Assembly: GCA_025358085.1 (NCBI GenBank)
Contig: JANYKT010000189.1
Coordinates: 1 to 49,257, forward strand
Length of the DNA stretch: 49,257 bases
From: Deltaproteobacteria bacterium
GTDB taxonomy: Bacteria; Myxococcota; Myxococcia; Myxococcales; 40CM-4-68-19
Direction of reading: 5' to 3'
Numbering within the stretch: position 1 is the first letter of the stretch; every line of letters begins with the position of its first letter. Positions 28,598 to 36,476 of this stretch are shown here, in pieces. The position numbers and the translations under genes are program-made. The notes under the pieces are model-generated. The model saw only the letters and a program-made list of their open reading frames with translations. It was not told where the DNA came from and made no database searches.

Positions 28598-29658
28598 TGC
28601 AGCGACAAGCCGTAGGCCCCGATATACGACCCGGGCCAATAGCTGGTGGAGATTCCGCGGATGTTGTCCGTGAGCGGCCGCGACAAGTCGTCGAGCCGCG
28701 AGTGCTCGTGGTTGTGATCCATCCGCACCCAGTCGCGCCGGGCGCCCTGGACCCATTGCCCATTCACCCAGTTCTTCGTGCCCCAGGTCGGGTTGGTGCC
28801 GCTGCCCGACTCGCGGTAGAGCCCCGCACCCGCGCTCTCGAAGACCACGCCATCGCCGGGCACGGTCGAGACCCACGGCTGGTACCAGTGGCTCACGTAG
28901 CCGAGGCAGTCCCAGGCGCCGCTGAGCAGGGTGTCCGCCACGTCGCCGGTGCCCGAGTCCCAGCGCCGCGTGGCCATGGTGTAGAGCGTCTTCGAGCGGC
29001 CCGCGTCGCCCATCCAGCTGCCGCTCGCGGAGCCATATTCGAGCTGCAGGGTCTCCAGCCAATAGGTCGAGCCATCGCGCGCGCCCAGCCAGCCCGCGAG
29101 CGTGCCGACGAAGTTGCCGCAGATGGTGTCGCTGTTGCCATAGACCGCGTCGGCGAGAGGCGATCCGAGATGCGCGCCTGAAACACTGATGATGTAGCGA
29201 GTCTTGCGCGCAATGGTCGCGTAGTCACCATTGTAGTTGTAATAGGCCGATCCGCCGACGCCGTTGTTGACGATCCAGCGCGCCACCACGCCGCCCATCG
29301 AGTGGGCAATCAGGATCAGCTGGCCATCGGGAATCGAATTCTGGGTAATGAATTGATTGAGCTGCTGCGCGACAGCGCCGGAGGCCACGCTGTCAAAAAA
29401 GCCCGCGGTGCCGTCATAGCCGGCGACCAGAACCGTGCAGCCCCGGTTGAGCCCTGAATAGAGGACGAAGTCGCCGAAAGTATCGCTGGTACCATTGCGC
29501 CAGTAATTGCGCCGGTCGTTATCAGTGGCGCCCGAACCGGGCGTGAGGTTCGCGAGTCCAGTCTGCTTGTTCAGCTTTCCGTGGATATAGGCGACATAGC
29601 AGGTCGCCTGGGCCGTGAGAGGAAACGAGAGAACCGCTGCGAGAATCATTGCGCGCAT
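28594..29658 (-). CDS. Secreted alpha/beta hydrolase (lipase-like)
   Basis: A 354-residue exported protein. ATG 29658 is chosen because GGAGG sits four bases upstream and a signal peptide follows (MRAMILAAVLSFPLTAQA, then TCYVAYIHG). The nucleophile elbow is LIAHSMGGVVAR, an AxSxG version of GxSxG. Candidate acid and base are the Asp in PGDGVVFES and the His in RMDHNHEHSRLDD. The strand before the elbow (CTVLVAGYDG) and four cysteines that could pair fit an exported lipase or esterase. The family is broad, so substrate is open. The gene overlaps the anchor protein by 4 bp. Confidence 0.82.
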   Translation of the reverse strand: MRAMILAAVLSFPLTAQATCYVAYIHGKLNKQTGLANLTPGSGATDNDRRNYWRNGTSDTFGDFVLYSGLNRGCTVLVAGYDGTAGFFDSVASGAVAQQLNQFITQNSIPDGQLILIAHSMGGVVARWIVNNGVGGSAYYNYNGDYATIARKTRYIISVSGAHLGSPLADAVYGNSDTICGNFVGTLAGWLGARDGSTYWLETLQLEYGSASGSWMGDAGRSKTLYTMATRRWDSGTGDVADTLLSGAWDCLGYVSHWYQPWVSTVPGDGVVFESAGAGLYRESGSGTNPTWGTKNWVNGQWVQGARRDWVRMDHNHEHSRLDDLSRPLTDNIRGISTSYWPGSYIGAYGLSLQ

Positions 29659-29768
29659 GCAACCTCCGAAGGAGGCGCATCCCAGCAAATGCAACCCTGG
29701 CAATCAACTGGGTGCGATACGCCAGAGGCACAAATGCACATTGACGCAATGCGCTTCGACTTTTGTCG

Positions 29769-30161
29769 TCAGAAGCGGTCGACCACGCCCAGCCCCGGCG
29801 CGCTGCGCTGGCCTACATCGACGAAGGTCATTCCCAGCCCCAGCCTGGGGGCGGTCTGTCGGCTTTTGACCGGCTCGACGATGCCATGCGGCAGGGGAGT
29901 TTGGTTGGGCGCAGTCGCGATGGCGGGGATGCCGTGCGCCAGCAGCGCGCTCACCAAGGCGGTGTAGACCGCAGCGGCGATGGGGAAGCACCGGGGCCAA
30001 TCCGCTGATACTGCTGCCCTGTCCACAGGCGTGGGCGGCGCGCGGGGCGGCGGCGAGGAGTGAGCAGTGCGAGGAAGGCGGCGAGGAGTGAGCAGTGCGA
30101 GGGCGGCGGCGAGGAGTGAGCGCTTGCAGATCCTCGAGAGCAAGGTGCGGGCCCGCCTCAT
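29769..30161 (-). CDS. Possible small exported protein (weak)
   Basis: The frame could encode about 130 residues from ATG 30161. Its C-terminal half (AAAVYTALVSALLAHG, then APRLGLGMTFVDVGQR and GLGVVDRF) reads like a real envelope protein. Its N-terminal half, however, crosses the 28-bp tandem repeat at 30052-30130, whose period is not a multiple of three, so the apparent signal sequence SLLAAALALL comes from repeat DNA. A GTG near 30026 is an alternative start. There is no clear ribosome site. The remaining 563-bp spacer between the hydrolase and the NTF2-like gene holds nothing else I recognise. Confidence 0.22.
   Translation of the reverse strand: MRRARTLLSRICKRSLLAAALALLTPRRLPRTAHSSPPPRAPPTPVDRAAVSADWPRCFPIAAAVYTALVSALLAHGIPAIATAPNQTPLPHGIVEPVKSRQTAPRLGLGMTFVDVGQRSAPGLGVVDRF
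30052..30130. repeat. 28-bp tandem repeat, about 2.7 copies
   Basis: Units begin with GGCGAGGAGTGAGC at 30052, 30080 and 30108, exactly 28 bp apart. Copies 1 and 2 agree over their first 23 bases; copy 3 is partial and diverges after 14. There are no spacers, so this is a minisatellite-like array and not a CRISPR. Confidence 0.85.
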
Positions 30162-30221
30162 TGCAGAGGGAGGCGGGCGCGGGCGTAACACCGAAAGCGC
30201 AACAGCGTTACAGTCGGCTCC

Positions 30222-30578
30222 ATGACCGCAACCGAGCTCGCGCGCAAGTGGATGGACTGCTTTGAGAAGAAGGACGCCAGGACGCTGGTTGCCCTCTATG
30301 CCGAGGGCGCGCGCCACACCTCGCCCAAGCTGCGCGCGCTCCGGCCTGAGTCCGGCGGTTCGATTACCGGCCGCGCCGAGCTGCACAAATGGTGGGCCGC
30401 CGCCTTCGCGCGCCTGCCGGACCTGCGATACGTCGAGCGCAGCATCACCGTCGGCGACAGCCGCGTGGTCCTCGAATACCTGCGCTTCGCCATGGGCGAC
30501 CCGGACATGCCCGTGGCCGAGGTGCTGGAGATCGGTCAAGACGGGCTCATCACCGCAAGTCGCGTCTACCACGGCTGA
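30222..30578 (+). CDS. NTF2-like (SnoaL-type) small protein
   Basis: A 118-residue cytoplasmic protein with the cone-shaped NTF2 fold pattern: an N-terminal helix (ELARKWMDCFEKKDARTLVALYAEGARHTSP), GSITGRAELHKWWAAAF, and strands ending VAEVLEIGQDGLITASRVYHG. Members act as small hydrolases/isomerases or bind small ligands; active-site residues vary too much to assign one here. The ABC exporter starts 17 bp after its stop, so the two are probably co-transcribed. Confidence 0.85.
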   Translation: MTATELARKWMDCFEKKDARTLVALYAEGARHTSPKLRALRPESGGSITGRAELHKWWAAAFARLPDLRYVERSITVGDSRVVLEYLRFAMGDPDMPVAEVLEIGQDGLITASRVYHG

Positions 30579-30595
30579 TCGGCATCCAAAGAACC

Positions 30596-32341
30596 ATGGC
30601 CACCAACAAGAAGACCACCACGCTGCGGCGGCTGCTGCAGCTCGCGCGGCCCGAGTCGCGCTCCATCGCGCTCGGCACCCTCTTCCTCGCGGTGGGCAGC
30701 GGCATGGGACTGCTTTACCCGCAGGGCCTGCGCATCATCGTCGACGGCGTGCTGGGCGGAAAGAAGCTGGAGCTGATTGACCGCGCCGCGCTGGCCATGG
30801 TGGCCATCGCACTCGTGCAAGGGGTCGCCATCGCGCTGCGGGCCCTGCTCTTCAGCATCGCCGGCGAGCGCATCGTGGCGCGGCTGCGGGAGCAGCTGTT
30901 TGCCAGCATCCTTTCGCAGGAGATTGGCTTCTTCGACGAGAGCCGCACCGGCGAGCTGACGAACCGTCTGGCCTCCGACACAACGGTGCTGCAGAGCGCG
31001 GTCAGCGTGAACATCTCCATGGGTCTGCGCAGCGTGGCCCAGGTGATCGGCGGGATCGGATTTCTCTTATGGACCTCGCCGGTGCTGACCGCGCTGATGC
31101 TCGCCATCGTACCGGCGGTCGCGGTGGGCGCGGTGTTGTACGGCCGGCGCATTCGCAAGCTCTCCAAAGAAGTGCAGGACGCGCTGGCGAAATCGAGCGA
31201 GGTGGCCGAGGAGGCCATCTCCGGCATTCGTACGGTGCGCTCCTTCGCCGCCGAGGAGAGCGAAGTGCGGCGCTACGGGGCGCGCGTGCAGCATTCATTT
31301 GAATTGGCAAAAAAGCGCAGCCAGGCGGCGTCGGTCTTCTTCGCGTTCGCCTCCTTCGCCGCTTATGCCTCGGCGGCGCTGGTGTTCTGGTATGGCGGCC
31401 ACCTGGTAGTCAAAGGCGCGATGACGGTCGGCGGACTGACCTCCTTCCTCGTCTACACGCTGCTGGTGGCCATGTCGCTCGGCACCATCGCTGATATCTG
31501 GGCCGACTTCATGAAGGCGCTGGGCGCGGCTGAGCGGGTCTTTGAACTGGTCGATCGCAAGCCGGCAATGGCGCCGCGGGGAGGTATCGAGCTCACTCCC
31601 GTGCGTGGCGCCATTGAACTCAGGCACGTTCGCTTTGCCTATCCCACTCGCAAGGATGTCGTGGTCGCCGATGATGTCAATCTGCGCCTCGACCCGGGAG
31701 AGATCGTCGCGGTGGTGGGACCCTCGGGCGCCGGAAAATCCACGCTCGCGGCGCTGATTGCGCGGCTCTACGACCCGGACGCAGGCTCGGTGCTGCTCGA
31801 CGGGCACGACTTGCGCGAGCTCGACCCTTCCTTCGTACGCCGGCAGATCGGCACCGTGGCGCAGGAGCCCATTCTCTTCTCGACCAGCATTGCCGAGAAC
31901 ATCCGCTACGGGCGGCCGGGCGCCACGCGCGCCGAGATCGAGGACGCCGCACGCACCGCCAATGCGCACGCGTTCGTCTCGTCGTTTCCGCAAGGCTTCG
32001 AGACCCTGGTGGGCGAGCGCGGCGTACAACTGTCGGGCGGACAGAAGCAGCGCGTGGCCATTGCGCGCGCGGTGCTGAAAGACCCGCGCATTCTGGTATT
32101 GGACGAAGCCACCTCCGCGCTCGATGCCGAGAGCGAGCACCTGGTGAAAGACGCGCTCGACAAGTTGATGCAGGGGCGGACGACTCTCATCATCGCGCAC
32201 CGGCTATCCACGGTCATCAATGCCAATCGCGTCGTGGTCATTGACGGCGGCAAGGTGGTGCAAAGCGGCGCGCATCAAGCGTTAATGACCGAGGGCGGGC
32301 TTTACAAACGGCTGGTCGAGCGGCAGTTTGTCGCCGCCTGA
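30596..32341 (+). CDS. ABC exporter, fused transmembrane and ATPase domains (MsbA-like half-transporter)
   Basis: A 581-residue inner-membrane protein working as a homodimer or heterodimer. Residues about 15-320 form the type I exporter transmembrane domain (six helices), and about 335-575 the ATPase. Seen: Walker A GPSGAGKST (near 375-383), a Q-loop within GTVAQEPILFS, the signature LSGGQKQR (near 479), Walker B ILVLDEATSALD (near 498-509) and the H-loop IIAHRLST. All key residues are present. The substrate is unknown; the lipid-A flippase MsbA is the closest well-known relative by layout, but drug, lipid or peptide export are equally possible. ATG 30596 is preferred; an upstream open frame only overlaps the NTF2 gene. 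The exonuclease gene follows after 28 bp. Confidence 0.93.
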   Translation: MATNKKTTTLRRLLQLARPESRSIALGTLFLAVGSGMGLLYPQGLRIIVDGVLGGKKLELIDRAALAMVAIALVQGVAIALRALLFSIAGERIVARLREQLFASILSQEIGFFDESRTGELTNRLASDTTVLQSAVSVNISMGLRSVAQVIGGIGFLLWTSPVLTALMLAIVPAVAVGAVLYGRRIRKLSKEVQDALAKSSEVAEEAISGIRTVRSFAAEESEVRRYGARVQHSFELAKKRSQAASVFFAFASFAAYASAALVFWYGGHLVVKGAMTVGGLTSFLVYTLLVAMSLGTIADIWADFMKALGAAERVFELVDRKPAMAPRGGIELTPVRGAIELRHVRFAYPTRKDVVVADDVNLRLDPGEIVAVVGPSGAGKSTLAALIARLYDPDAGSVLLDGHDLRELDPSFVRRQIGTVAQEPILFSTSIAENIRYGRPGATRAEIEDAARTANAHAFVSSFPQGFETLVGERGVQLSGGQKQRVAIARAVLKDPRILVLDEATSALDAESEHLVKDALDKLMQGRTTLIIAHRLSTVINANRVVVIDGGKVVQSGAHQALMTEGGLYKRLVERQFVAA

Positions 32342-32369
32342 AGACCGCGCGGCGAAAGGAGCACATGCA

Positions 32370-33227
32370 ATGCGAGTGCACCTGATCGACGGAACGTTTG
32401 AACTCTTCCGCGCTCACTTCTCCAAGCGGCCCGACCGGCCCCTCAAGGCCGCGGTCGGCTTGGCCGGGCAGCTGATCACGCTCTTGCACTCGCGGGAAGA
32501 GCAGGTCACGCACGCGGCCATCGCCTTCGACAACCCGATTCGATCATTCCGCAATGACCTCTTTGCCGGCTACAAGACCGACGAGGGTGTTCCTCGGGAA
32601 CTGTTGGCGCAATTCGACGCCGCGGAAGAGGCCGCCAGCGCGCTCGGCCTTACGGTCTGGTCAATGAAGCAATACGAGGCCGATGACGCGCTGGCCACCG
32701 GCGCGAAACGCTTTCGCGACCAGGTCGAGCAGGTCCGCATCCTTACGCCCGACAAAGATCTGGGACAGTGCCTGATCGACGAGCGCGTGGTGCAGGTGGA
32801 CGTTCTGCGCAAGACGGTGACCGGCGAGCAGGCGCTCCTCGGGCGGCGCGGAATCCTTCCGCGGAGCGTTCCGGACTGGCTTGCGCTGGTGGGTGACACC
32901 GCCGATGGCATTCCGGGTCTGCCGGGCTTCGGCGAGAAGAGCGCGGCCGCGCTCCTGGCGCGCTATCCCCATCTGGAAGAGGTTCCTCTCGACCCCCGTC
33001 TTTGGCCTTCGTCGATGCGCTCCCCGGACAAGCTTGCTGCCACCTTCAAAGCGCACCTGAGCGACGCCCTTCTCTATCGTCGCCTTGCGACGCTGATTGA
33101 AGACGTACCGCAACCGCAGTCCCTGGAAGACCTGCGCTGGGCGGGCGTGCCGCGCGCGCAGTTTTCCGCCTTCTGCGCCAGATACGAGGCGCCCGAGCTC
33201 GCGTCCCGCGCTGTTCGATGGGCCTGA
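32370..33227 (+). CDS. 5'-3' exonuclease (FEN/PIN-type flap nuclease)
   Basis: A stand-alone nuclease of 285 residues, without a polymerase domain, homologous to the N-terminal domain of Pol I. The start at ATG 32370 has AAAGGAG eight bases upstream and gives MRVHLIDGTFELFR. Acidic residues for the two-metal site are all present: Asp7, the YEADDA cluster (Glu103, Asp105, Asp106), the LTPDKD pair (Asp128, Asp130) and VGDTADGIPG (Asp176, Asp179), followed by the helix-hairpin-helix GLPGFGEKSAAALL that grips DNA. It should remove flaps or RNA primers in replication or repair. It sits in a plus-strand run and shares no obvious role with its neighbours. Confidence 0.92.
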   Translation: MRVHLIDGTFELFRAHFSKRPDRPLKAAVGLAGQLITLLHSREEQVTHAAIAFDNPIRSFRNDLFAGYKTDEGVPRELLAQFDAAEEAASALGLTVWSMKQYEADDALATGAKRFRDQVEQVRILTPDKDLGQCLIDERVVQVDVLRKTVTGEQALLGRRGILPRSVPDWLALVGDTADGIPGLPGFGEKSAAALLARYPHLEEVPLDPRLWPSSMRSPDKLAATFKAHLSDALLYRRLATLIEDVPQPQSLEDLRWAGVPRAQFSAFCARYEAPELASRAVRWA

Positions 33228-33269
33228 CTTTGGGTTGCGCGTGGGCTCGCCACGGGGTACCCAAGAAAG

Positions 33270-34205
33270 ATGACGCCAGCCCGACTCGCCTGCGCCCTCG
33301 CACTTTTGCCTCTCGCCGCTTCTGCCGCCCCGGAGCGGCGGTTTGATATCGTGCAGACCATCGCGGTTCCGCCGCAGTCGGGCGAGGTCAACCTCTTTAT
33401 CCCGCTGCCGCACGACGACGAGTGGCAGAAAATCAGCGCGGTCAAGCTGCCCGATGGCGCCCAGTCAGGCAAGGATGCGCTGGGAAACACTTTTGCGCGC
33501 CTCACCGTTCCCGCCAAAGGCGGCGAGGTAAAAGTCTCGTTCCAGGTCGACCGGCGCGAGCGAACCGTCGATCTGTCCAAAGCGACCGGCAAGGCAGACG
33601 CAGGGTCCGCTGCAGCCTGGCTGAAGGACGACAGGCTGGTCAAGGTAAACGACCGCATCCGCAAGATCGCCGCCGAGAACACCAAGGGCGCGAAAACGCC
33701 TCTCGACAAGGCCCGCGCGCTCTACGCCTATGTGCTGTCGACGATGAAGTACCAGAAGACCGGCGACGGCTGGGGCAATGGCAGCATCGTCTGGGCCTGT
33801 GACGCGAAGTATGGCAACTGCACAGATTTTCATGCGCTGTTGATTGGCCTCTTGCGCGCCGAAGGCATTCCCGCGCGCTTCGAAATCGGCCGCAGCGTCC
33901 CGCCCGCGTCCGGTGCGGTGGCGGGCTATCACTGCTGGGCAGACTTCTGGATCGACGGCGCGGGTTGGGTGCCGGCCGACGCCAGCGAAGCCTGGAAGCA
34001 CCAGGAAAAGAAGGACTACTTCTTTGGCCATCACGACGACGACCGATTTGCGATCTCGCAAGGCCGCGACCTGATGCTGCCGGGTATGAAGGGCGAGCCG
34101 CTCAATTACTTCGTTGATCCAATTGGCGAGCTGACAGACGGCGCCCGCGCCCTGGGTATCAAGCAGACCACCTCGGTAGCGGCGCTCCAGCTCTCGTCGC
34201 GCTGA
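33270..34205 (+). CDS. Secreted transglutaminase-like (cysteine protease superfamily) protein
   Basis: A 311-residue exported protein with a signal peptide (MTPARLACALALLPLAASA). Residues about 20-105 form a beta-sandwich of the type found before many bacterial transglutaminase domains. The core carries the triad Cys184 (YGNCTDFHALL), His221 (YHCWADFW) and Asp237 (VPADAS). The preceding LYAYVLSTMKYQKTGDGWG is also family-typical. Bacterial members are mostly peptidases or crosslinkers in the periplasm; the substrate is not predictable. A small zinc-ribbon gene begins 4 bp after its stop. Confidence 0.9.
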   Translation: MTPARLACALALLPLAASAAPERRFDIVQTIAVPPQSGEVNLFIPLPHDDEWQKISAVKLPDGAQSGKDALGNTFARLTVPAKGGEVKVSFQVDRRERTVDLSKATGKADAGSAAAWLKDDRLVKVNDRIRKIAAENTKGAKTPLDKARALYAYVLSTMKYQKTGDGWGNGSIVWACDAKYGNCTDFHALLIGLLRAEGIPARFEIGRSVPPASGAVAGYHCWADFWIDGAGWVPADASEAWKHQEKKDYFFGHHDDDRFAISQGRDLMLPGMKGEPLNYFVDPIGELTDGARALGIKQTTSVAALQLSSR

Positions 34206-34209
34206 GCCA

Positions 34210-34527
34210 ATGGGACGTAAGGGACGGCGCGACGACGCTCCCGCAAGCTGGGAGAGCGAGCGCACCATGGCCGCCGCCGAGGAGGATGCGCGCGAGCAGG
34301 GCAGCCCCACGCAGACGGGGGCAGTGCGGTGCGCGTGTGGTTCGGATTCGATGCTGTTGCAGGCGTTCGTCCAGATCGTTGATGGGCGGCCGCAGCCCGG
34401 CTTCGTCGAGGCAGAGACGCTGACCTGCCCCGAATGCAGCCGCGAGTACGAGCCGATCCAGACCGACGACGGCCGTGTGCTGCGCGGCGACTTTCTCGGC
34501 TACTTCGACGCCGGCGAGGGCGAGTAA
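34210..34527 (+). CDS. Small zinc-ribbon-like protein
   Basis: A 105-residue hydrophilic protein beginning 4 bp after the transglutaminase stop. After a charged N-terminus it has CACGS (near residues 42-46), a strand pair (LLQAFVQIVDGRPQPGFVEAETLT) and CPECSREYEPIQTDDG, so four Cys in a CxC and CxxC arrangement that could bind one zinc. This resembles small rubredoxin-like or ribbon proteins of unknown role, such as many annotated only as hypothetical. The acidic tail DFLGYFDAGEGE is unremarkable. Confidence 0.65.
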   Translation: MGRKGRRDDAPASWESERTMAAAEEDAREQGSPTQTGAVRCACGSDSMLLQAFVQIVDGRPQPGFVEAETLTCPECSREYEPIQTDDGRVLRGDFLGYFDAGEGE

Positions 34528-34566
34528 CCAAAACCAGCGCGCGAGCCTCCGACTTGACCGGCGCGA

Positions 34567-34647
34567 GGCAGGTCCTGCGCCGCGAGAGGCGTGCGGCCGG
34601 AGAGAGTCAGGTCCTGCGCCGCGAGAGGCGTGCGGCCGGAGAGAGCA
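34567..34647. repeat. 39-bp tandem direct repeat
   Basis: Two head-to-tail copies of a 39-bp unit start at 34567 and 34606; the first 38 bases of each are identical, and a third copy begins (CAGG) at 34644. The period is 13 codons. It occupies most of the 207-bp spacer between the zinc-ribbon gene and the PilZ gene. A short open frame through it exists but has no ribosome site, so I do not call a gene. Confidence 0.88.
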
Positions 34648-34734
34648 GGAAGACTCGTCGACTGGCTTGCATTTGAGCCTTCCCGGCTTGAATGCTGGCC
34701 ACTTGCGCAACCGAGCGCCTGACCCGCAGTGTGA

Positions 34735-35334
34735 ATGATCGTGCGCAGAGCAATGGCATTTCCGGTTCGCTATATCGCCTGCAAGCGATTGAACGACACC
34801 TATGCCCGCGAGTTGGGCGAGCGCGGCGTCAGGCTCGCCTGCACGGAGCCGCCGCCAACGGGCACCATCATCGGCATGCAGCTGTTCTTGCCCGGCGGCC
34901 TCACCTGCGCGGCCACTGGCGTGGTCGCTGAGGAACCCGGTGGTGCAAACCGGGGACCCGGGCTGCGATCCTTCTGGGCCGAGTTCACCGGCGTCACTGG
35001 CGACAGCGAGGCGGTCGTTGCGGCGCTGCTGGCCAACGTGCAGCGCTCCTCGCGGCGTCCCGCCGTGAATTTCAAGCTCTCGTGCCGGACGGGCGAGTCG
35101 CTGCTGTACGAGTCGGTGGAAAACATCAGCCTGGGCGGCGTGTTCGTCCGGGCGCAATCGTCGCCGGCAGTGGACGTCATCCTTGATGCGCACCTCGAGC
35201 TTCCTGACGACGGACCGCCGGTGGAGATACGCGGCCGGGTGGCGCACGCTTCGCGGAAAGGATTCGGCCTGCAGTTCCTCGACGGAGAGCCGGGATTTCG
35301 CGGCCGCGTCGAGACGCTGGTCGCGGGTCGGTAA
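34735..35334 (+). CDS. PilZ-domain protein
   Basis: A 199-residue cytoplasmic protein. The C-terminal half (about 108-195) is a recognisable PilZ domain: ENISLGGVFVRAQSSPAVD, LELPDDGPPVEIRGRVAH and GFGLQFLD. Of the c-di-GMP motifs, the (D/N)xSxxG signature is present as NISLGG; the RxxxR arm before it is not clear. The N-terminal half (MAFPVRYIAC, TGTIIGMQLFLPGGLTC, SFWAEFTGV) reads like a divergent second PilZ-type barrel. ATG 34735 or ATG 34753 may be the start; the second begins directly with the folded domain. Confidence 0.85.
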   Translation: MIVRRAMAFPVRYIACKRLNDTYARELGERGVRLACTEPPPTGTIIGMQLFLPGGLTCAATGVVAEEPGGANRGPGLRSFWAEFTGVTGDSEAVVAALLANVQRSSRRPAVNFKLSCRTGESLLYESVENISLGGVFVRAQSSPAVDVILDAHLELPDDGPPVEIRGRVAHASRKGFGLQFLDGEPGFRGRVETLVAGR

Positions 35335-35381
35335 CCTCGACGCCGGGGGTCCAACTGGCAACGCGTGCCTATGATGATTCA

Positions 35382-36251
35382 ATGCGCTGGACACCGGGCG
35401 GAGAGAGCGGAGACATCGAAGACCGTCGCGGCGACTCGGGGGGCGGCGGGGGGTTCGGCTTGCTCGGTGGCCGCTCGCTGGGCCTGGTGGGCACGGTGGT
35501 GGTGTTGGGGCTGTCGCTGCTCTTTCACCAGAACTTCTTCGCGCTGCTCGGCGGAAGCGGAAGCGGCGGTGCGCTCGACCAGAGTGCCCAGCCGTCCGCG
35601 CCCGCTCAATCCTCCCCCGCGCTGGACAAGCAAGTTCAATTCGTTTCCTTCGTCATTGACGACGTTCAGGACTCGTGGACTCGCATGCTGCCCGCGGCGG
35701 GGGTGCTGTACCAGCGCGCGAAGCTCGTGCTCTTTCGCAACGGTATCCGCTCGGGCTGCGGCGATGCCCGGTCATCGATGGGACCCTTCTATTGCCCGAC
35801 CGACCGCAAGGTCTATCTGGACCTCGGCTTTTTTGATGAATTGCGCGGGCGCTTCGGCGCGCCGGGCGAGTTCGCGGAAGCCTACGTCATCGCGCACGAG
35901 GTCGGACATCATGTGCAGAACCTGCTGGGCATCGAGAGCAAGTTGCAGCGGGCGCGCGAGGCGCATCCCGAGCAAGCCAACGCGCTCTCGGTGCGGCTGG
36001 AGTTGCAAGCAGACTGCTTCGCGGGTGTCTGGGGTCACTCGACTGAACAACGGAACCTGCTTGAAAAGGGTGATGTCGAGTCGGGTCTCGCGGCCGCAGC
36101 GGCGGTGGGGGACGACAGGCTGCAAAAGCAGGCAACCGGGCAAGTCCATCCTGAATCCTGGACGCATGGCTCATCGCAGCAACGGGTCGAGTGGTTCAAC
36201 CGCGGTTTAAAGTCGGGCAACATCGACGACTGCAACACCTTCGCGCGATAG
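35382..36251 (+). CDS. ypfJ: YpfJ-type neutral zinc metallopeptidase
   Basis: A 289-residue membrane-anchored protein. A hydrophilic Gly-rich N-terminus (about 1-30) is followed by one hydrophobic helix (about 33-50) and a periplasmic or cytoplasmic-facing peptidase domain. The metal site is HEVGHH (His172, Glu173, His176), with LQADCFAGVWGH downstream, where the Glu/Asp of ELQADCFAG supplies the third ligand in this family. Short conserved segments MGPFYCPTDRKVYLDLGFFDEL and HPESWTHGSSQQRVEWFNRG complete the match. Its substrates are not established. The ATG at 35382 lies 47 bp after the PilZ gene. The C-terminus ends CNTFAR, as in homologues. Confidence 0.92.
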   Translation: MRWTPGGESGDIEDRRGDSGGGGGFGLLGGRSLGLVGTVVVLGLSLLFHQNFFALLGGSGSGGALDQSAQPSAPAQSSPALDKQVQFVSFVIDDVQDSWTRMLPAAGVLYQRAKLVLFRNGIRSGCGDARSSMGPFYCPTDRKVYLDLGFFDELRGRFGAPGEFAEAYVIAHEVGHHVQNLLGIESKLQRAREAHPEQANALSVRLELQADCFAGVWGHSTEQRNLLEKGDVESGLAAAAAVGDDRLQKQATGQVHPESWTHGSSQQRVEWFNRGLKSGNIDDCNTFAR

Positions 36252-36476
36252 ATATCGAACTACGACTCTTTCTTCCTCGCGGCATTCGCCCGGCCTTTTT
36301 GCGGCCGCCACCGCGCTCTTCTTGTTCGCCGGACTCAGCTTGTGAGCGGGCTTGCCTGCAGGGCCGCTTATCCCACGGATCTTTCCTGGCTGGCATTTCG
36401 CAAAGTTGGAGTTGAGCGGGCACTGTGCAAAGCCCTGCTCCCGAAAAGGGAGCAAGAAAAAAACGCGCCGCGAAGC

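Noticed and set aside
30052-34647. CRISPR-like repeats of 28 and 39 bp
   Set aside because: The units are head to tail without spacers and only two to three copies exist at each of two unrelated sites; no cas gene is near.
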